The notes beneath the pieces were generated by a model. It was not told the DNA's origin and did not search any database. It saw only the letters and a program-made list of their open reading frames with translations. The translations under genes were made by a program, and so were the position numbers. From NCBI GenBank assembly GCA_944989445.1, contig CALYLW010000429.1, forward strand, positions 124,001 to 188,000: DNA of 64,000 nt. Direction: 5' to 3'. This DNA comes from Ampullaceana balthica. Lineage: Eukaryota; Mollusca; Gastropoda; Lymnaeidae. Of this stretch, positions 49,615-60,690 are shown piece after piece (position 1 is the first letter of the stretch; every line of letters begins with the position of its first letter).

Positions 49615-51208
49615 ATATTACAGATTACCTCACTCCATGTTACAGATTGACTACTGGTGTTATCTTACAGATTACCTCATTCCATGTTACAGATTGACTA
49701 CTGGCGTTATCTTACAGTTTACCTCATTCCATGTTACAGATTGACTTCTCATGGCGTTATCTTACAGTTTACCCCATTCCATGTTACAGATTGACTACTG
49801 GCGTTATCTTACAGATTACCTCATTCCATGTTACAGATTGACTTCTCATGGCGTTATCTTACAGTTTACCCATGCAATTCCATGTTACAGATTGACTACT
49901 GGTGTTATCTTACAGTTTACCTCATTCCATGTTACAGATTGACTACTGGTGTTATCTTACAGCTTACCTCATTCCATGTTACAGATTGACTACTAGTGTT
50001 ATCTTACAGTTTACCTCATTCCATGTTACAGATTGACTACTGGTGTCATCTTACAGTTTACCTCATTCCATGTTACAGATTGACTACTGGCGTTATCTTA
50101 CAGTTTACCTCATTCCATGTTACAGATTGACTACTGGTGTCATCTTACAGTTTACCCCATTCCATGTTACAGATTGACTACTGGCGTTATCTTACAGATT
50201 ACCTCATTCCATGTTACAGATTGACTTCTCATGGCGTTATCTTACAGTTTACCCATGCAATTCCATGTTACAGATTGACTACTGGTGTTATCTTACAGTT
50301 TACCTCATTCCATGTTACAGATTGACTACTGGTGTCATCTTACAGTTTACCTCATTCCATGTTACAGATTGACTACTGGCGTTATCTTACAGTTTACCTA
50401 ATTCCATGTTACAGATTGACTACTGGCGTTATCTTACAGTTTACCTCATTCCATGTTACAGATTGACTACTGGTGTCATCTTACAGTTTACCCCATTCCA
50501 TGTTACAGATTGACTACTGGCGTTATCTTACAGATTACCTCATTCCATGTTACAGATTGACTTCTCATGGCGTTATCTTACAGTTTACCCATGCAATTCC
50601 ATGTTACAGATTGACTACTGGTGTTATCTTACAGTTTACCTCATTCCATGTTACAGATTGACTACTGGTGTCATCTTACAGTTTACCTCATTCCATGTTA
50701 CAGATTGACTACTGGCGTTATCTTACAGTTTACCTAATTCCATGTTACAGATTGACTACTGGCGTTATCTTACAGTTTACCTCATTCCATGTTACAGATT
50801 GACTACTGGTGTCATCTTACAGTTTACCCCATTCCATGTTACAGATTGACTACTGGCGTTATCTTACAGATTACCTCATTCCATGTTACAGATTGACTTC
50901 TCATGGCGTTATCTTACAGTTTACCCATGCAATTCCATGTTACAGATTGACTACTGGTGTTATCTTACAGTTTACCTCATTCCATGTTACAGATTGACTA
51001 CTGGTGTCATCTTACAGTTTACCTCATTCCATGTTACAGATTGACTACTGGCGTTATCTTACAGTTTACCTAATTCCATGTTACAGATTGACTACTGGCG
51101 TTATCTTACAGTTTACCTCATTCCATGTTACAGATTGACTACTGGTGTCATCTTACAGTTTACCTCATTCCATGTTACAGATTGACTACGGACGTTATCT
51201 TGGAGTTT
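49615..51208. repeat. 47-bp minisatellite with 336-bp higher-order period
   Basis: Basic unit ~47 bp: TCCATGTTACAGATTGACTA then CTGGYGTYATCTTACAGTTT then ACCTCAT. Two longer variants ('gacttctcatggcg', +3; 'acccatgcaattcc', +4) recur once per seven units, making a 336-bp block (5x47+50+51). Blocks start near 50137, 50473 and 50809 and are almost identical; the left edge is more diverse. The 62-aa ORFs repeated here are by-products. Confidence 0.96.
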
Positions 51209-51559
51209 AACTTCTATGTCTCTAATGCCGTGACAGAAGAGAACACAGAGACACGAGGTGACTAATATAAGAAGAAAAATGAGAATAAACAACATAAAGT
51301 AAAACAAAAGTGATTCAAAGTAATCAAAGCGATTGACAACCCATGTTAATTTGAATCCTAGAAGTGATTCAATCACTTCTTCCAGGTGGTGTGGAAACCT
51401 CCACTGTAGGCCGCATCATCAAATAAGAGACCTTTAAGTGGAGTCTATGGAATGACCCCCCAACTCGGGTGCCTAAACCGTCATGCTCAATCAAAATATG
51501 GGCGTAAAATAATTATAATTTATTGATTCCAGTGTTGATTTCAGTTAAACTTAAACCAT

Positions 51560-51637
51560 CCGTTGGCCAAGCCCCTGGATATCCACGCCCCTGTGCACCC
51601 GTTGGCCAAGCCCCTGGATATCCACGCCCCTGTGCAA
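51560..51637. repeat. 39-bp tandem duplication
   Basis: Two exact copies of a 39-bp unit beginning CCGTTGGCCAAGCCCCTGGA. Confidence 0.95.
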
Positions 51638-51839
51638 CAACGACAATATTAAGTAAAACTCTACGTGTATCTAATAGAGTTGTAAAAATAACAAAGGGGC
51701 CATCCATATATGACGTACGCAAGGAGGAGGGGGGTCTTAAATTAACGGCATTTGGGGGTGTGGGTCGCGAGTAATTGTGTACGTACGCACAGCAAATAGA
51801 ACATTTCTAAATGAAAAATACGATATTACAAATAAAAAA

Positions 51840-52270
51840 AAACCGTAAAAAAACCAAGTTTTTGACTATAAATCCTTTATTTACGAGACATAACTAAAAG
51901 AATATTCATTATAATACGCAGCGCAAGACCATCCAAAAATACAAAATTGTAGTTATGTCTCGTAAAACATGTTTAATATAATGCGCACCGATCAGGAATA
52001 TGTTTATAAAAAGTGTTGTCAATAAAATACGCACCTTATTGCGCGACAGGAAAGGTTGTTCAATATAATACGCACCACACTATAGCAAAAAAAGTTAACA
52101 TGTTACATAGAGATAAATAAAGATAATCTAAAAATTCATTAATTTAATTACGGTACTTTCGATTTATCTGAAATTTTGATACATCATTTTTATCATCGGC
52201 ACGAGTCTGTCTGCAAAATTTCAGCTCGCTAGCTTACGAGGAAGTGGGTTAAAAATCGATCCAAAGTTTT
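51840..52270 (+). repeat. Diverged CTTATAT-family unit
   Basis: Begins 'aagtttttgactataaatcc', contains 'aaaaattcattaatttaatt', 'tctgaaattttgatacatca' and 'aaaatttcagctcgctagct'. Closest to the unit at 38458. Confidence 0.8.
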
Positions 52271-52327
52271 TTTACCGCCACACTTCATTACAAAAACTTA
52301 GACCCCACTATAGTATGACGTCACAAA

Positions 52328-52682
52328 GGGGCCGTCCATAATTGACGTCACACACCTAGAGAGGGGGGGGGGTGGTGGTGGACCATTCTTTAAATAAAAG
52401 TTGCACTTAAATATTTGATTGTTTACAATTTATTTAATGACGCTTTACATGGGCTTCATGCGTTACAATATTAGAGTGCAGCTTTTCACTAAATACGTAC
52501 TTAAACTGAAATGAAAAAAAAAGTGATTGGAAACATGCTAATTTTCAAATTTAAAAATGGCATTTATTGGGGGGACATTTTGTGAGGTCATATTTGAGGG
52601 GGGTCTAACTTTTTGTGACGACGCGTAACGAAGGTGGGTGAAAATCGCTCAAAATCGCGAGACGTCATTTATGGACGGCCCC
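52328..52682. mobile_element. GGGGCCGTCC-family MITE, 355-bp copy
   Basis: Ends GGGGCCGTCCATAATTGACG and GACGTCATTTATGGACGGCCCC with the 3-bp duplication AAA (52325-52327, 52683-52685). Keeps the G-rich subterminal tracts of the long copies but has lost most of the middle. Confidence 0.92.
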
Positions 52683-52759
52683 AAAGCTTTGCAAAGCCGT
52701 ATTTTCTAATTGAAAATTAGCGTGTCGAAAATCATTACACGCTTTTATTTAAGTCACAC

Positions 52760-53085
52760 TGTTTGTATGTTGTATCCATCCATCCTTCCTTCAAATCTTG
52801 AAACGTAAAATTAAACCACTTCTGATTGTCCTAGAGATCTCAAAATTTTACCACAGATAGATCTTGGATGACAATGCATTGTATCAAAATTTCAGATCGA
52901 TCGAATTTACCGTAATTAAATTAATCAATTTTTAGTTTATCTCTATTTAGAATGTATAGTCGTCTGCTAGAGTTGACCTCCACGGCTCACTGGTTTCACT
53001 CCAGCCATGGTTTACCGAATTCCCGTGTTTACATCAATGGCAGGGGAGATCAGCGCGTTTCAGTCTGTAAATAAAAGCGTGTCCT
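52760..53085 (-). repeat. Diverged CTTATAT-family unit, reverse orientation
   Basis: 'tagatcttggatgacaatgc', 'atcaaaatttcagatcgatc' and 'taattaaattaatcaatttt' mirror the unit at 46735-47181. Confidence 0.8.
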
Positions 53086-53896
53086 TTTTAAAAAAAGATT
53101 TTTTTACATTTTACTTATTTTTTAGTCATTTAAGTTTAATACGTATTTAGCGTAAGGTTGTACTCTAATATCGTAGCACGTGTGAATCAATTGAAAACGT
53201 CATTAAATAAATTGCAAGCAATCAAAATATTTAGTGGAACTTTTATTTAAAGTTGCACATTTTGATGTGACGTTATATTTCTTAAACACCCCCTACTCCT
53301 CATAAAAAATGCGTGACCCTCACTTATTTTTAGGGGGGGGGGAGCGAATTTGCACGTACGCTTGGGGGTCACAAACATGTACGGGGTACAACAGGGGGGG
53401 GGTCGAAATTACGTTTTTTGTGCCTCCGTAATATATGGATGACCCCCAACTTATTTGTACCCAAACAACTGCAAGGAAAGGTTTAAGAAATGTGTAACAC
53501 AAACTGTAGAGCGACATGGACCTGGAGTTTGGCTACTTTGGGGTGATGCATACTAGTGATGTCATGAAGGCCAGGCTGTAAAACGTCCATTGGAACTGGC
53601 GTCGGACACCTAAAGTTTTTTTTTCCTATCTCCTTCACACAAAAGACAACAGCCTTGCTGCGATACAACAGTGAGACGAACTTTTCACGATTCATATCAC
53701 CCCTTGAAGTATGGAACTAATGGTACAAACACTCAACAACGATTGAACATCTCTGTTGTCTATCTCGCATGCTCAAACAATGTATTCACAACCAACACGT
53801 CTCTTACAGCCTTGAGGTACGTGCAATGTTGGGTGAACGGAGCCTACGAATTGGCTCGCAATACACTACCGTCATCAATGTACCGTTTGTACAACT

Positions 53897-54303
53897 CAGG
53901 TAGGCATCCAGTGTAGCCACTGTCACCGTGAAAATGTATGCATAGCTGGCTCCCCATAGCAGCACCCAGGTAGACATCAAGTGAAGCAACTGTCTACGCT
54001 GAACTATATTATATGCATAGCATCACTCAGGTAGGTATCCAATGTAGCCACTGTCTACGCCAACTATATGCATAGCTGGCTCCCCATAGCATCACTCAGG
54101 TAGGTATCCAATGTAGCCACTGTCTACGCCAACTATATGCATAGCTGGCTCCCCATAGCAGCACTCAGGTAGGGATCCAATGTAGCCGCTGTCTACGCCA
54201 ACTATATACATAGCTGGCTCCCCATAGCAGCACTCAGGTAGACATCCTGTGTGGCTACTGTCTACCCTGAGCTTTATGCATAGCTGGCTCCCCATAGCAC
54301 CAC
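53897..54303. repeat. 69-bp tandem repeat, 6 copies
   Basis: Unit beginning CAGGTAGGTATCCAATGTAG, then 'ccactgtctacgccaactat', 'atgcatagctggctcccc' and 'atagcagcact'. The central copies are nearly identical; the second lacks part of the 'gctggctccccata' segment. Confidence 0.95.
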
Positions 54304-54706
54304 CGCTATTTTGTTATGAATGTGAGAAGCAGCCAGTGGTCCTACTACCATTCAACCAATTAGGAACTAATCACAAATTAATTGATTTTAAACCAGCATT
54401 AGTGTAACTACACAAAAAGCAATATTCACTTGTTACTACAATTTTGTTTCATTGAGTCTTAAACGTAAAAAAATATTATTCATATTTATACTTATAAATT
54501 GTTAGACTTGATTGAAGTCTTTCTCAAATTATTCTATCTGAAAAACATCAGCCTTTTAACAAATTTTGAACAAAAATACAAAAACATTTTATTCAAATTA
54601 CTGCAATTCAAATTGATACATAATAATATGTGGTTTTATAAGAAGTATAACAAAACTAAAAAATTGTCTTATTCATGGGTAGAAGTAGAACAAACTTACT
54701 AGAAAT

Positions 54707-54930
54707 TAGGGGTGTACCGGATTTCCGCCCTGGCAAATCCAGAATCCGGCCTTTTTTACAAATCTGGCTCTGGCAAAATTTCACTTCATAAATCCGGCTG
54801 GCCGGTAGAGCCATTAAATATATAATTGCTCTGGTGAATCAGGAATCCGGCCATTTTTACAAATCCGGCTCCGGCTGGATTTCACTTAATAAATCCGGCT
54901 CCGGCCGGATTTCAATAATTTGAAACCCTA
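54707..54930. mobile_element. hAT MITE, 224 bp
   Basis: Starts TAGGGGTGTACCGGATTT and ends TTTGAAACCCTA; exact 8-bp duplication CTAGAAAT at 54699-54706 and 54931-54938. Repeated 'aatccggctccggccgg' segments inside. Confidence 0.92.
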
Positions 54931-54938
54931 CTAGAAAT

Positions 54939-55369
54939 AGCAATACAAAATGGATTGTATTGTATCACAATGAAATAAAGTACTTCAAAGAAAAAGAAGG
55001 GCCAATATCAATAAGGAAGATTAAATTTTATTTTTATACCAGATCAAAGAAATATTAAAATAAAATGTTTCAATAAACAACAATTCAATACTTTTACTTG
55101 CATTTTAAATACAAAAAGAGTGAGATAATTATTATATGAATTGCATAAAATTAAAAAAATATATATATACATTATTCTGCAAAATACCTATCTCAGGTAA
55201 AGAGAAATTGAAATAAACTCATTTAAAACCCAACCATTCAATATATCGATGTAATGTTATCTTGATGACACTGTATCCATGTGTCATTTTGAAATTAAAG
55301 GATAAAATTATATATAATGTTTTACAATACAAGAGAATATTAGATATAACCACTACAACAAAAGCAGTG
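54939..55369. other. AT-rich spacer
   Basis: No gene or element ends recognised. Confidence 0.35.
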
Positions 55370-55613
55370 GCTACAAGTCAACTTTCCATCTAGTAAGGAG
55401 GTTACTAGAAAATGTTCAAGAATCCAAGTTGGTACTACGCCCCCTTTCTATTTGCAGTCACCCACCCAGTGGCCACAAGTCGACTTCCCCCACCCCCCAA
55501 TTCTCTATTTGCCGCCACAAGTCCACTCCATCTAGTAAAGAGGTTACTAGAAATTGTTCAAGAATCCAAGTTGGTGCAAAACATTCTCTATTTGCTGCCA
55601 CCCACCCTTATCA
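55370..55613. repeat. ~141-bp direct duplication
   Basis: 'ccatctagtaaggaggttac' near 55387 and 'ccatctagtaaagaggttac' near 55528, both followed by 'tgttcaagaatccaagttgg' and 'ctctatttg'-type sequence. Confidence 0.85.
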
Positions 55614-56018
55614 TCCTCTGAGGTGTATTAGTATTCTGTCTCCTTTTGCATCTCAGTTTTATTACATCCATATTCAAATTGATAGCTTTTGGTAAATTTA
55701 TCTGTTTTTTTAAAAAATATCTATTTGTCATTATTTGTGCAACTTAAACCACCCAATGGGCCATGACTGACATATTACTAGACCCTAATGTTCCCTGTGA
55801 AGATCATTATGTCAAGATCCTGTTATTAAGTATTGAGCTATTTTAAAAGTTTTGACAATCCTACAAAATATTGACTATCATGCACTACAAAAAAGCTATC
55901 TAAAAGGAAGCAATTTGATTTAAACAAATATGATATACAATTAACCTTTATATTCATTTGACTTCCTCCCTAAGATTTTTGAATAGCTTCCCTTGAGTTA
56001 GTAAGATTATATTACATA

Positions 56019-56736
56019 CTAGGGGCAAGTACCCGGCTCCCGCCCGGGTTTAACAACAACAGCAACAAAACAAAAACAACAACAAAACAACAAAAACAAA
56101 ACAACAACAAAAACAAAACAACAACAAAAACAAAACAACAAAACAAAAACAAAACAACAACAAAACAACAACTACAACAACAAAACAACAAATACAACAG
56201 CAACAAAGCAACAACAACATGAAGGACATTGTCGTCGCAGGGCAAGGGATGTGGACAACAACAACAACAGCAAAAACAACACAAAAGCAGCAACAGCAAC
56301 AACAACAGCAACAAAAACAACAACAGCAACAAAAACAAAACAACAACAAAAACATCAACAACAAAACAACAACTACAACAAAGCAACAACAACAAAACAA
56401 CAACTACAACAACAAAAGCAACAACAACAAAAAAAATTATTTTATGGCGATAATCGCCTTCTTGTTAATCTCGACACCAAAATGTTTATTAATTTGCGTC
56501 ATTATTTTACGTCTTAATTTTCAATAATTTTTATTTTATATAGCTCATATAGGGAAAAACTACATTTTGGGCCCCCGGGCCCCAGTATCTTATATATATG
56601 GAACGAAACCTGTTTAATAACCTTTCCGGTATAATTTTGTGTACGTGTACCAAATTTCACGTTATTTGGTTGTCTGGATCTTGAGTTATTAGGGAACAGA
56701 CAGACAACAAATGCGGCTTATATATATAGAGATATA
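56019..56736 (+). repeat. Dispersed repeat with GC hairpin, (CAA)n core and TATA-rich tail
   Basis: Opens with 'ctaggggcaagtacccggct' and the hairpin CCCGGCTCCCGCCCGGG. Then CAA/CAAAA-rich microsatellite at 56052-56436, broken at 56221-56256 by non-repeat sequence. Then 'gtgtacgtgtaccaaatttc', 'cagacagacaacaaatgcgg' and the tail 'cttatatatatagagata'. It reads as one retroelement-like repeat containing an expanded (CAA)n. Long Leu/Val/Cys- or Gln/Asn/Thr-rich ORFs on both strands are microsatellite by-products. Confidence 0.65.
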
Positions 56737-57840
56737 TTTTTTATAAATAAATCCAACTCAAAATTTCTAGTGTCCACTCTCACAATTAAAAACAAGTTTC
56801 TTAAGAATGGTGACATAACATAGATAACACAATTCATAATTAAATTACATTCTTAAAGATTATGCTATATTGATGTACAGGAATAGTCTCAATTTAAATA
56901 TAATAGAATAAATTTGCCATGTAAAAGGGTGATGTTAAAATATATAAAATAAAAATGTTGAGTTATTTTTTAAGGGTGGGACACATCAGGGCTGCCATCT
57001 TCTGTCAGGCTATGAATAGTATTTTTTGATTGTCGTAATCTTTATATAACATGTGTTAGGTTATGACATTACATGTATGGACCACACCCACTTCCCCAAA
57101 ATAATTAATAATCTAAACCACCCAGCTCACTGTTAATTACACTCAGATTTCCCACCAGGCGATCCCTCGTCTCTTGGGGCTGTCCTGTGTTTAGGAGATC
57201 TTGAACTTTTAACTGTTGTCATTGGGAAAAAATAATATACGGCATTTACTGTTAGTGATGGTGCTTAAGACATTGTTTTGGGGCTGAAATGGAATATGGT
57301 GTTTCGAGAATTATTGATACAATAATGTAAAATTCAAATTAGTTAAGGATAAACTTATCACAACACAGCTTACATCTAATTCTAATGAATTCATGAAAGA
57401 TACAGCAACAGAACACAATATAGATTCATAGGTCAACTTCCTTTTTCTGATTTGATTTTTTTTCTGTAAGGGTTTTTTCCCTCTAAATTTATTTTAAAAG
57501 CTGTATGAAAAAGGAAGATAAAAATCTCCCAGGGCTAAGCTTTTCAAAACTTTTACAATATATTGAGTAATTTGTAAATGGAAATCTGCATTTTTAAAAA
57601 TATAGACATAGATCTAGTCAATAAACATTAAATCTTAATTTAAATATTTTCTTTCTTCCGAAGATCACTAAAAATGTAAGGTATAAAGACTTAACATTCT
57701 AAATTTTATCTTTCTTCTGATATAAAATCAAATTTGTCGTTTATAATTTATCCATTCAAGACTTCATTTATTTTCTAACAAATAATTTTGAAGATTAAAC
57801 AATTACATATGTTTACCATGTAAAATCAGAGAAATACAAA
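56737..57840. other. AT-rich spacer before the Penelope-like element
   Basis: No supported gene; no element ends recognised. Confidence 0.4.
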
Positions 57841-57945
57841 CGGTTGCTGGAGCTGTATCAATCTACTCGACAGTAAATCATTACACCACAAGGAAATAAT
57901 AAAACAATTGGAGGATCAACTTCGTGTGAATACTCATATAACAAC

Positions 57946-59390
57946 TTGCTATTCAATCTCATTCACTGGATAATTCATGGTCTCAATAGGGAGCTTTACA
58001 ACTTATTATCTGGAGCCAAAAAAAAAGAAAGATTGAACATCTTAAAACTGCAAATAATCCTGAAAGTTACAACATCTCACGTAACGGATAATGAATCAAA
58101 CTTAGTCGTCTGTATTCCACCGGATCTTACACTTTCTGAACCAGAAAGATCAGTTCTGAGTAAAGGTCTCAAATTTATTCCTCTTCGAGCCTCAAGTGAT
58201 AAATACCAATTACTATCAGATGCCCATCGTTTCTTTCGCTCAATGAGATTGCAGCTTTACTTCTATGGTACCCCGGCGAATACCGATGAGGACGACAGTG
58301 AATTTCCTGTACATCGACAACGTAAATCAACATGGACCCCTCCTTCCGATCAATCTAAAGCTCTCGACATTTACATTAAAAGTACGGAAAATCAAATCCA
58401 AAATCTTCGCCAAACTCCTCTGAACAAATCCAATTTATCGAAAGAAGAATGGCGAGCACTTTTCCAACTGAAAAAACGCCAAGACATTGTTATCAAGCCG
58501 GCAGATAAAGGTGGAGCTGTGGTGGTGTGGGATAAGAGACTTTACATTGAAGAGGCCTCCAAACAATTAAATAATGCAACTTTTTACAACCCCAGGACAA
58601 ACGATCCTATTATTTGTAATAATGAAAATAGTTAAGGAGACTATTGAAGAACTTATAGATTGTGGTCAATTACCATCCTCTGCAAAAAATTTACGTATTT
58701 ATGACAGTGATCTTGGTAAACCATGTTTATACTTATTACCAAAAATACACAAGCTGGGAAACCCTGGAAGACCAATTGTCTCCGCCTGCTCTTGTCCTAC
58801 TGAATTAATTTAAGATTTTTTGGATACTGTTTTTCAACCTATTGTTGCTAATTTACCATCTTTCATTAAGGACACTAGCCATATGATAAAATCTCTGGAT
58901 TCCTTGGTTTTACCCAATGAAGATCATTTACTATTTACAATGGACGTTTCTTCATTGTACACGTCTATTCCTCATGCTGATGGCCTCTCTGCAATCTCAT
59001 TTTTTCTCAACAAGAAGGCGAATCTCAAGATCCCCGCTAGTGCCATACTACGATTAACTGAGCTGGTCCTAAATTTAAACTCGTTTGAGTTCAACGGACA
59101 GTTTTTTGATCAAATTAGTGGAGTTGCTATGGGAACGAAAATGGGACCAAGTTATGCATGTATATTTATGGGCCATTTGGAACACCTATGGAGTGAAAAT
59201 TACAAAGGTATCTCTCCAGAGTACTACAGGAGATACATTGACGATTGCATTGGAATTACAAAAATGGAACATGCAACAATTGCAAAGTTTTATTGACTTC
59301 GTCGGTAACTTCCATTCTTCAATCAAATTTACTTCAACAATCCATAGGAGTGCTGTTAATTTTTTGGATATACAAATTAAATTGAAATAA
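57946..59390 (+). pseudogene. Penelope-like reverse transcriptase (frameshifted)
   Basis: Open pieces: 57946-58635, 58574-58813, 58820-59296 and 59300-59390. The N-terminal part has KRQDIVIKPADKGGAVVVWD, a Penelope hallmark. RT boxes follow: LYLLPKIHK and GRPIVSACS; box A FTMDVSSLYTSIPH; box B GVAMGTKMGPSYACIFMG; box C YYRRYIDDCIGI. The catalytic aspartates are present. Defects: a frameshift near 58600-58630, an in-frame stop at 58811-58813 and a frameshift near 59290. Confidence 0.92.
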
Positions 59391-59444
59391 AATAAAATAT
59401 CCACATCAATTTTTTACAAGTCTACAGACAGCCATAGTTTCCTT

Positions 59445-60289
59445 ATGTATACATCGTCCCATCCTGAATCTTGTAAGAGCTCTATCCCATTTTCGCAACT
59501 ATTGAGACTTAAAAGACTCTGCAGTGATGAGGCAGACTTTTTGGAGAAAAGTAATGAAATGCTGGATTTTTTTCGAAGAAGGTCATACCCGGAAACAGTT
59601 TTAATATCCGCTGTCAATCGAATTAAAGGCATGACCAGACAGGATACATTTACATCATCTGTTTCTGATCAATGTGATCGATCAAAATTTATTTTAACTT
59701 TTCATCCTCATAATTTTAAAGCCCGCCAGGTGATTCTCAAAAACCGACCAATCCTTATGGCTGACCCTCTAACTCAGCAGGTCTTCAAAAAACCTCCTCT
59801 TTTTGCTTTCCGGAGAGATAGAAGCCTCAGAGATATTCTTGTAAGAAGTCACCTTCCCACAATGAAAGCACATATTGGAACAAAAGGTTGCAACCGTAAC
59901 CGTTGCAATACTTGTCCATATGTGATGGAAATTAACAACATTTCTTTCCCTCTTGAAAAATTCTTAATAAAAGATGGATTCACTTGCACAAGTCGCAACG
60001 TGATTTATGCAATTCTTTGCAAGAGGTGTAATAAAATTTACGTGGGTGAGACTGGTCGTCGTCTTGGAGATCGTTTAGAGAACACCTGTATAATATAAAT
60101 AAACAGGCTCAATGTCCTGTGTCTAAACATTTTAACAGTGTTGACCATAACGGCATATCAGATATTGCAGTAACTGGTATTTTATATGCAAGCAATACCC
60201 ATGATAGAATCCACATGGAAAATAGACTCATAAAAAGATTTGGTACGTTGGCTCCGTATGGAATTAACCAAATTCATAATTTTACTTAA
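59445..60289 (+). pseudogene. Penelope-like C-terminal region with GIY-YIG endonuclease (frameshifted)
   Basis: An open stretch from 59445 to 60098 carries the zinc-finger-like GCNRNRCNTCPYV and the GIY-YIG start NVIYAILCKRCNKIYVGETGRRLGDR. The domain then continues in another frame ('VSKHFNS', 'MENRLIKRFGTLAPYGINQI') to a stop at 60287-60289. One frameshift near 60090 therefore cuts the nuclease. In active elements this domain nicks target DNA to prime reverse transcription. The GCNRxRCxTC motif is found in some PLE clades (Neptune/Poseidon type). Confidence 0.9.
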
Positions 60290-60481
60290 CTGCAGAATCT
60301 TGTTCCCGTTGTGGTTTTTACTGTAACTTTGGATACTTCCCCCTTTTTCCTATATCCTGTGTCCATGTTTGTTTTTGTTTTTCCTTTCTTTTTATTTAAC
60401 ATAAATATTTTAAAATACAATATGTTTTAAGAATGTTATTATTACTTATGTAAGTATTGTAAGAATGTATTTTATGTTGTA

Positions 60482-60525
60482 CTGATGAAGGCATTAGCCG
60501 AAACGTTTACTATCGTGTCAGTCTA
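60482..60525 (+). ncRNA. Hammerhead-ribozyme-like motif of the Penelope-like element
   Basis: CTGATGA, then a 3-bp stem GGC/GCC closing an ATTA loop, then GAAAC: the conserved hammerhead core and stem II. Penelope-like elements are known to carry hammerhead motifs in their terminal repeats. A possible cleavage triplet GTC lies at 60517-60519, but stems I and III around it are weak by eye, so activity is doubtful. Confidence 0.5.
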
Positions 60526-60690
60526 AAAATAAAGCTCAAATTTATTGTTTTCATTGCACAATTTGTTTGTGTATTTTGTATTTTATTTAAAAGCTTTATT
60601 GCAGTCCCATTCTATATGATACACTAACACAGAAGCTGAAGTTAAACATGAAATTTACCTTAGTGCATTTTTTTAGGAGAAGATGATGGT

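Larger units (their letters stand above)
51696..53447. mobile_element. Probable composite element with GGGGCCATCC-like ends
   Basis: Left GGGGCCATCCATATATGACG; right, reverse complemented, GGGGGTCATCCATATATTAC. These pair as inverted ends over 1.75 kb and resemble the GGGGCCGTCC family. No convincing target duplication was found. It encloses two CTTATAT-family units and the small GGGGCCGTCC copy. It could instead be two ends brought together by chance. Confidence 0.5.
57841..60545 (+). mobile_element. Penelope-like retroelement (RT + GIY-YIG), broken
   Basis: Order: N-terminal region and reverse transcriptase (57946-59390), then a linker, then a C-terminal GIY-YIG endonuclease (to 60289), then a 3' region with a hammerhead-like motif (60482-60504) and AATAAA (60527-60532). 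This RT-then-GIY-YIG order is unique to EN+ Penelope-like elements. The 5' end is not defined; no second copy of the 3' motif was seen upstream. It ends about 145 bp from the stop codon of the convergent coiled-coil gene. Confidence 0.9.

Noticed and set aside
49751..50997. Four repeated 62-63-aa ORFs
   Set aside because: By-products of the 336-bp repeat period, which is a multiple of 3; no codon-like pattern.
49615..51208. CRISPR-like array
   Set aside because: Contiguous tandem units without unique spacers, in a eukaryotic genome.
53483..53989. Overlapping small ORFs on both strands near 53.5-54.0 kb
   Set aside because: No recognisable motif, and the right part runs into the 69-bp tandem repeat.
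56012..56527. Long Leu/Val/Cys-rich and Gln/Asn/Thr-rich ORFs
   Set aside because: Produced by the CAA microsatellite read in different frames and strands.
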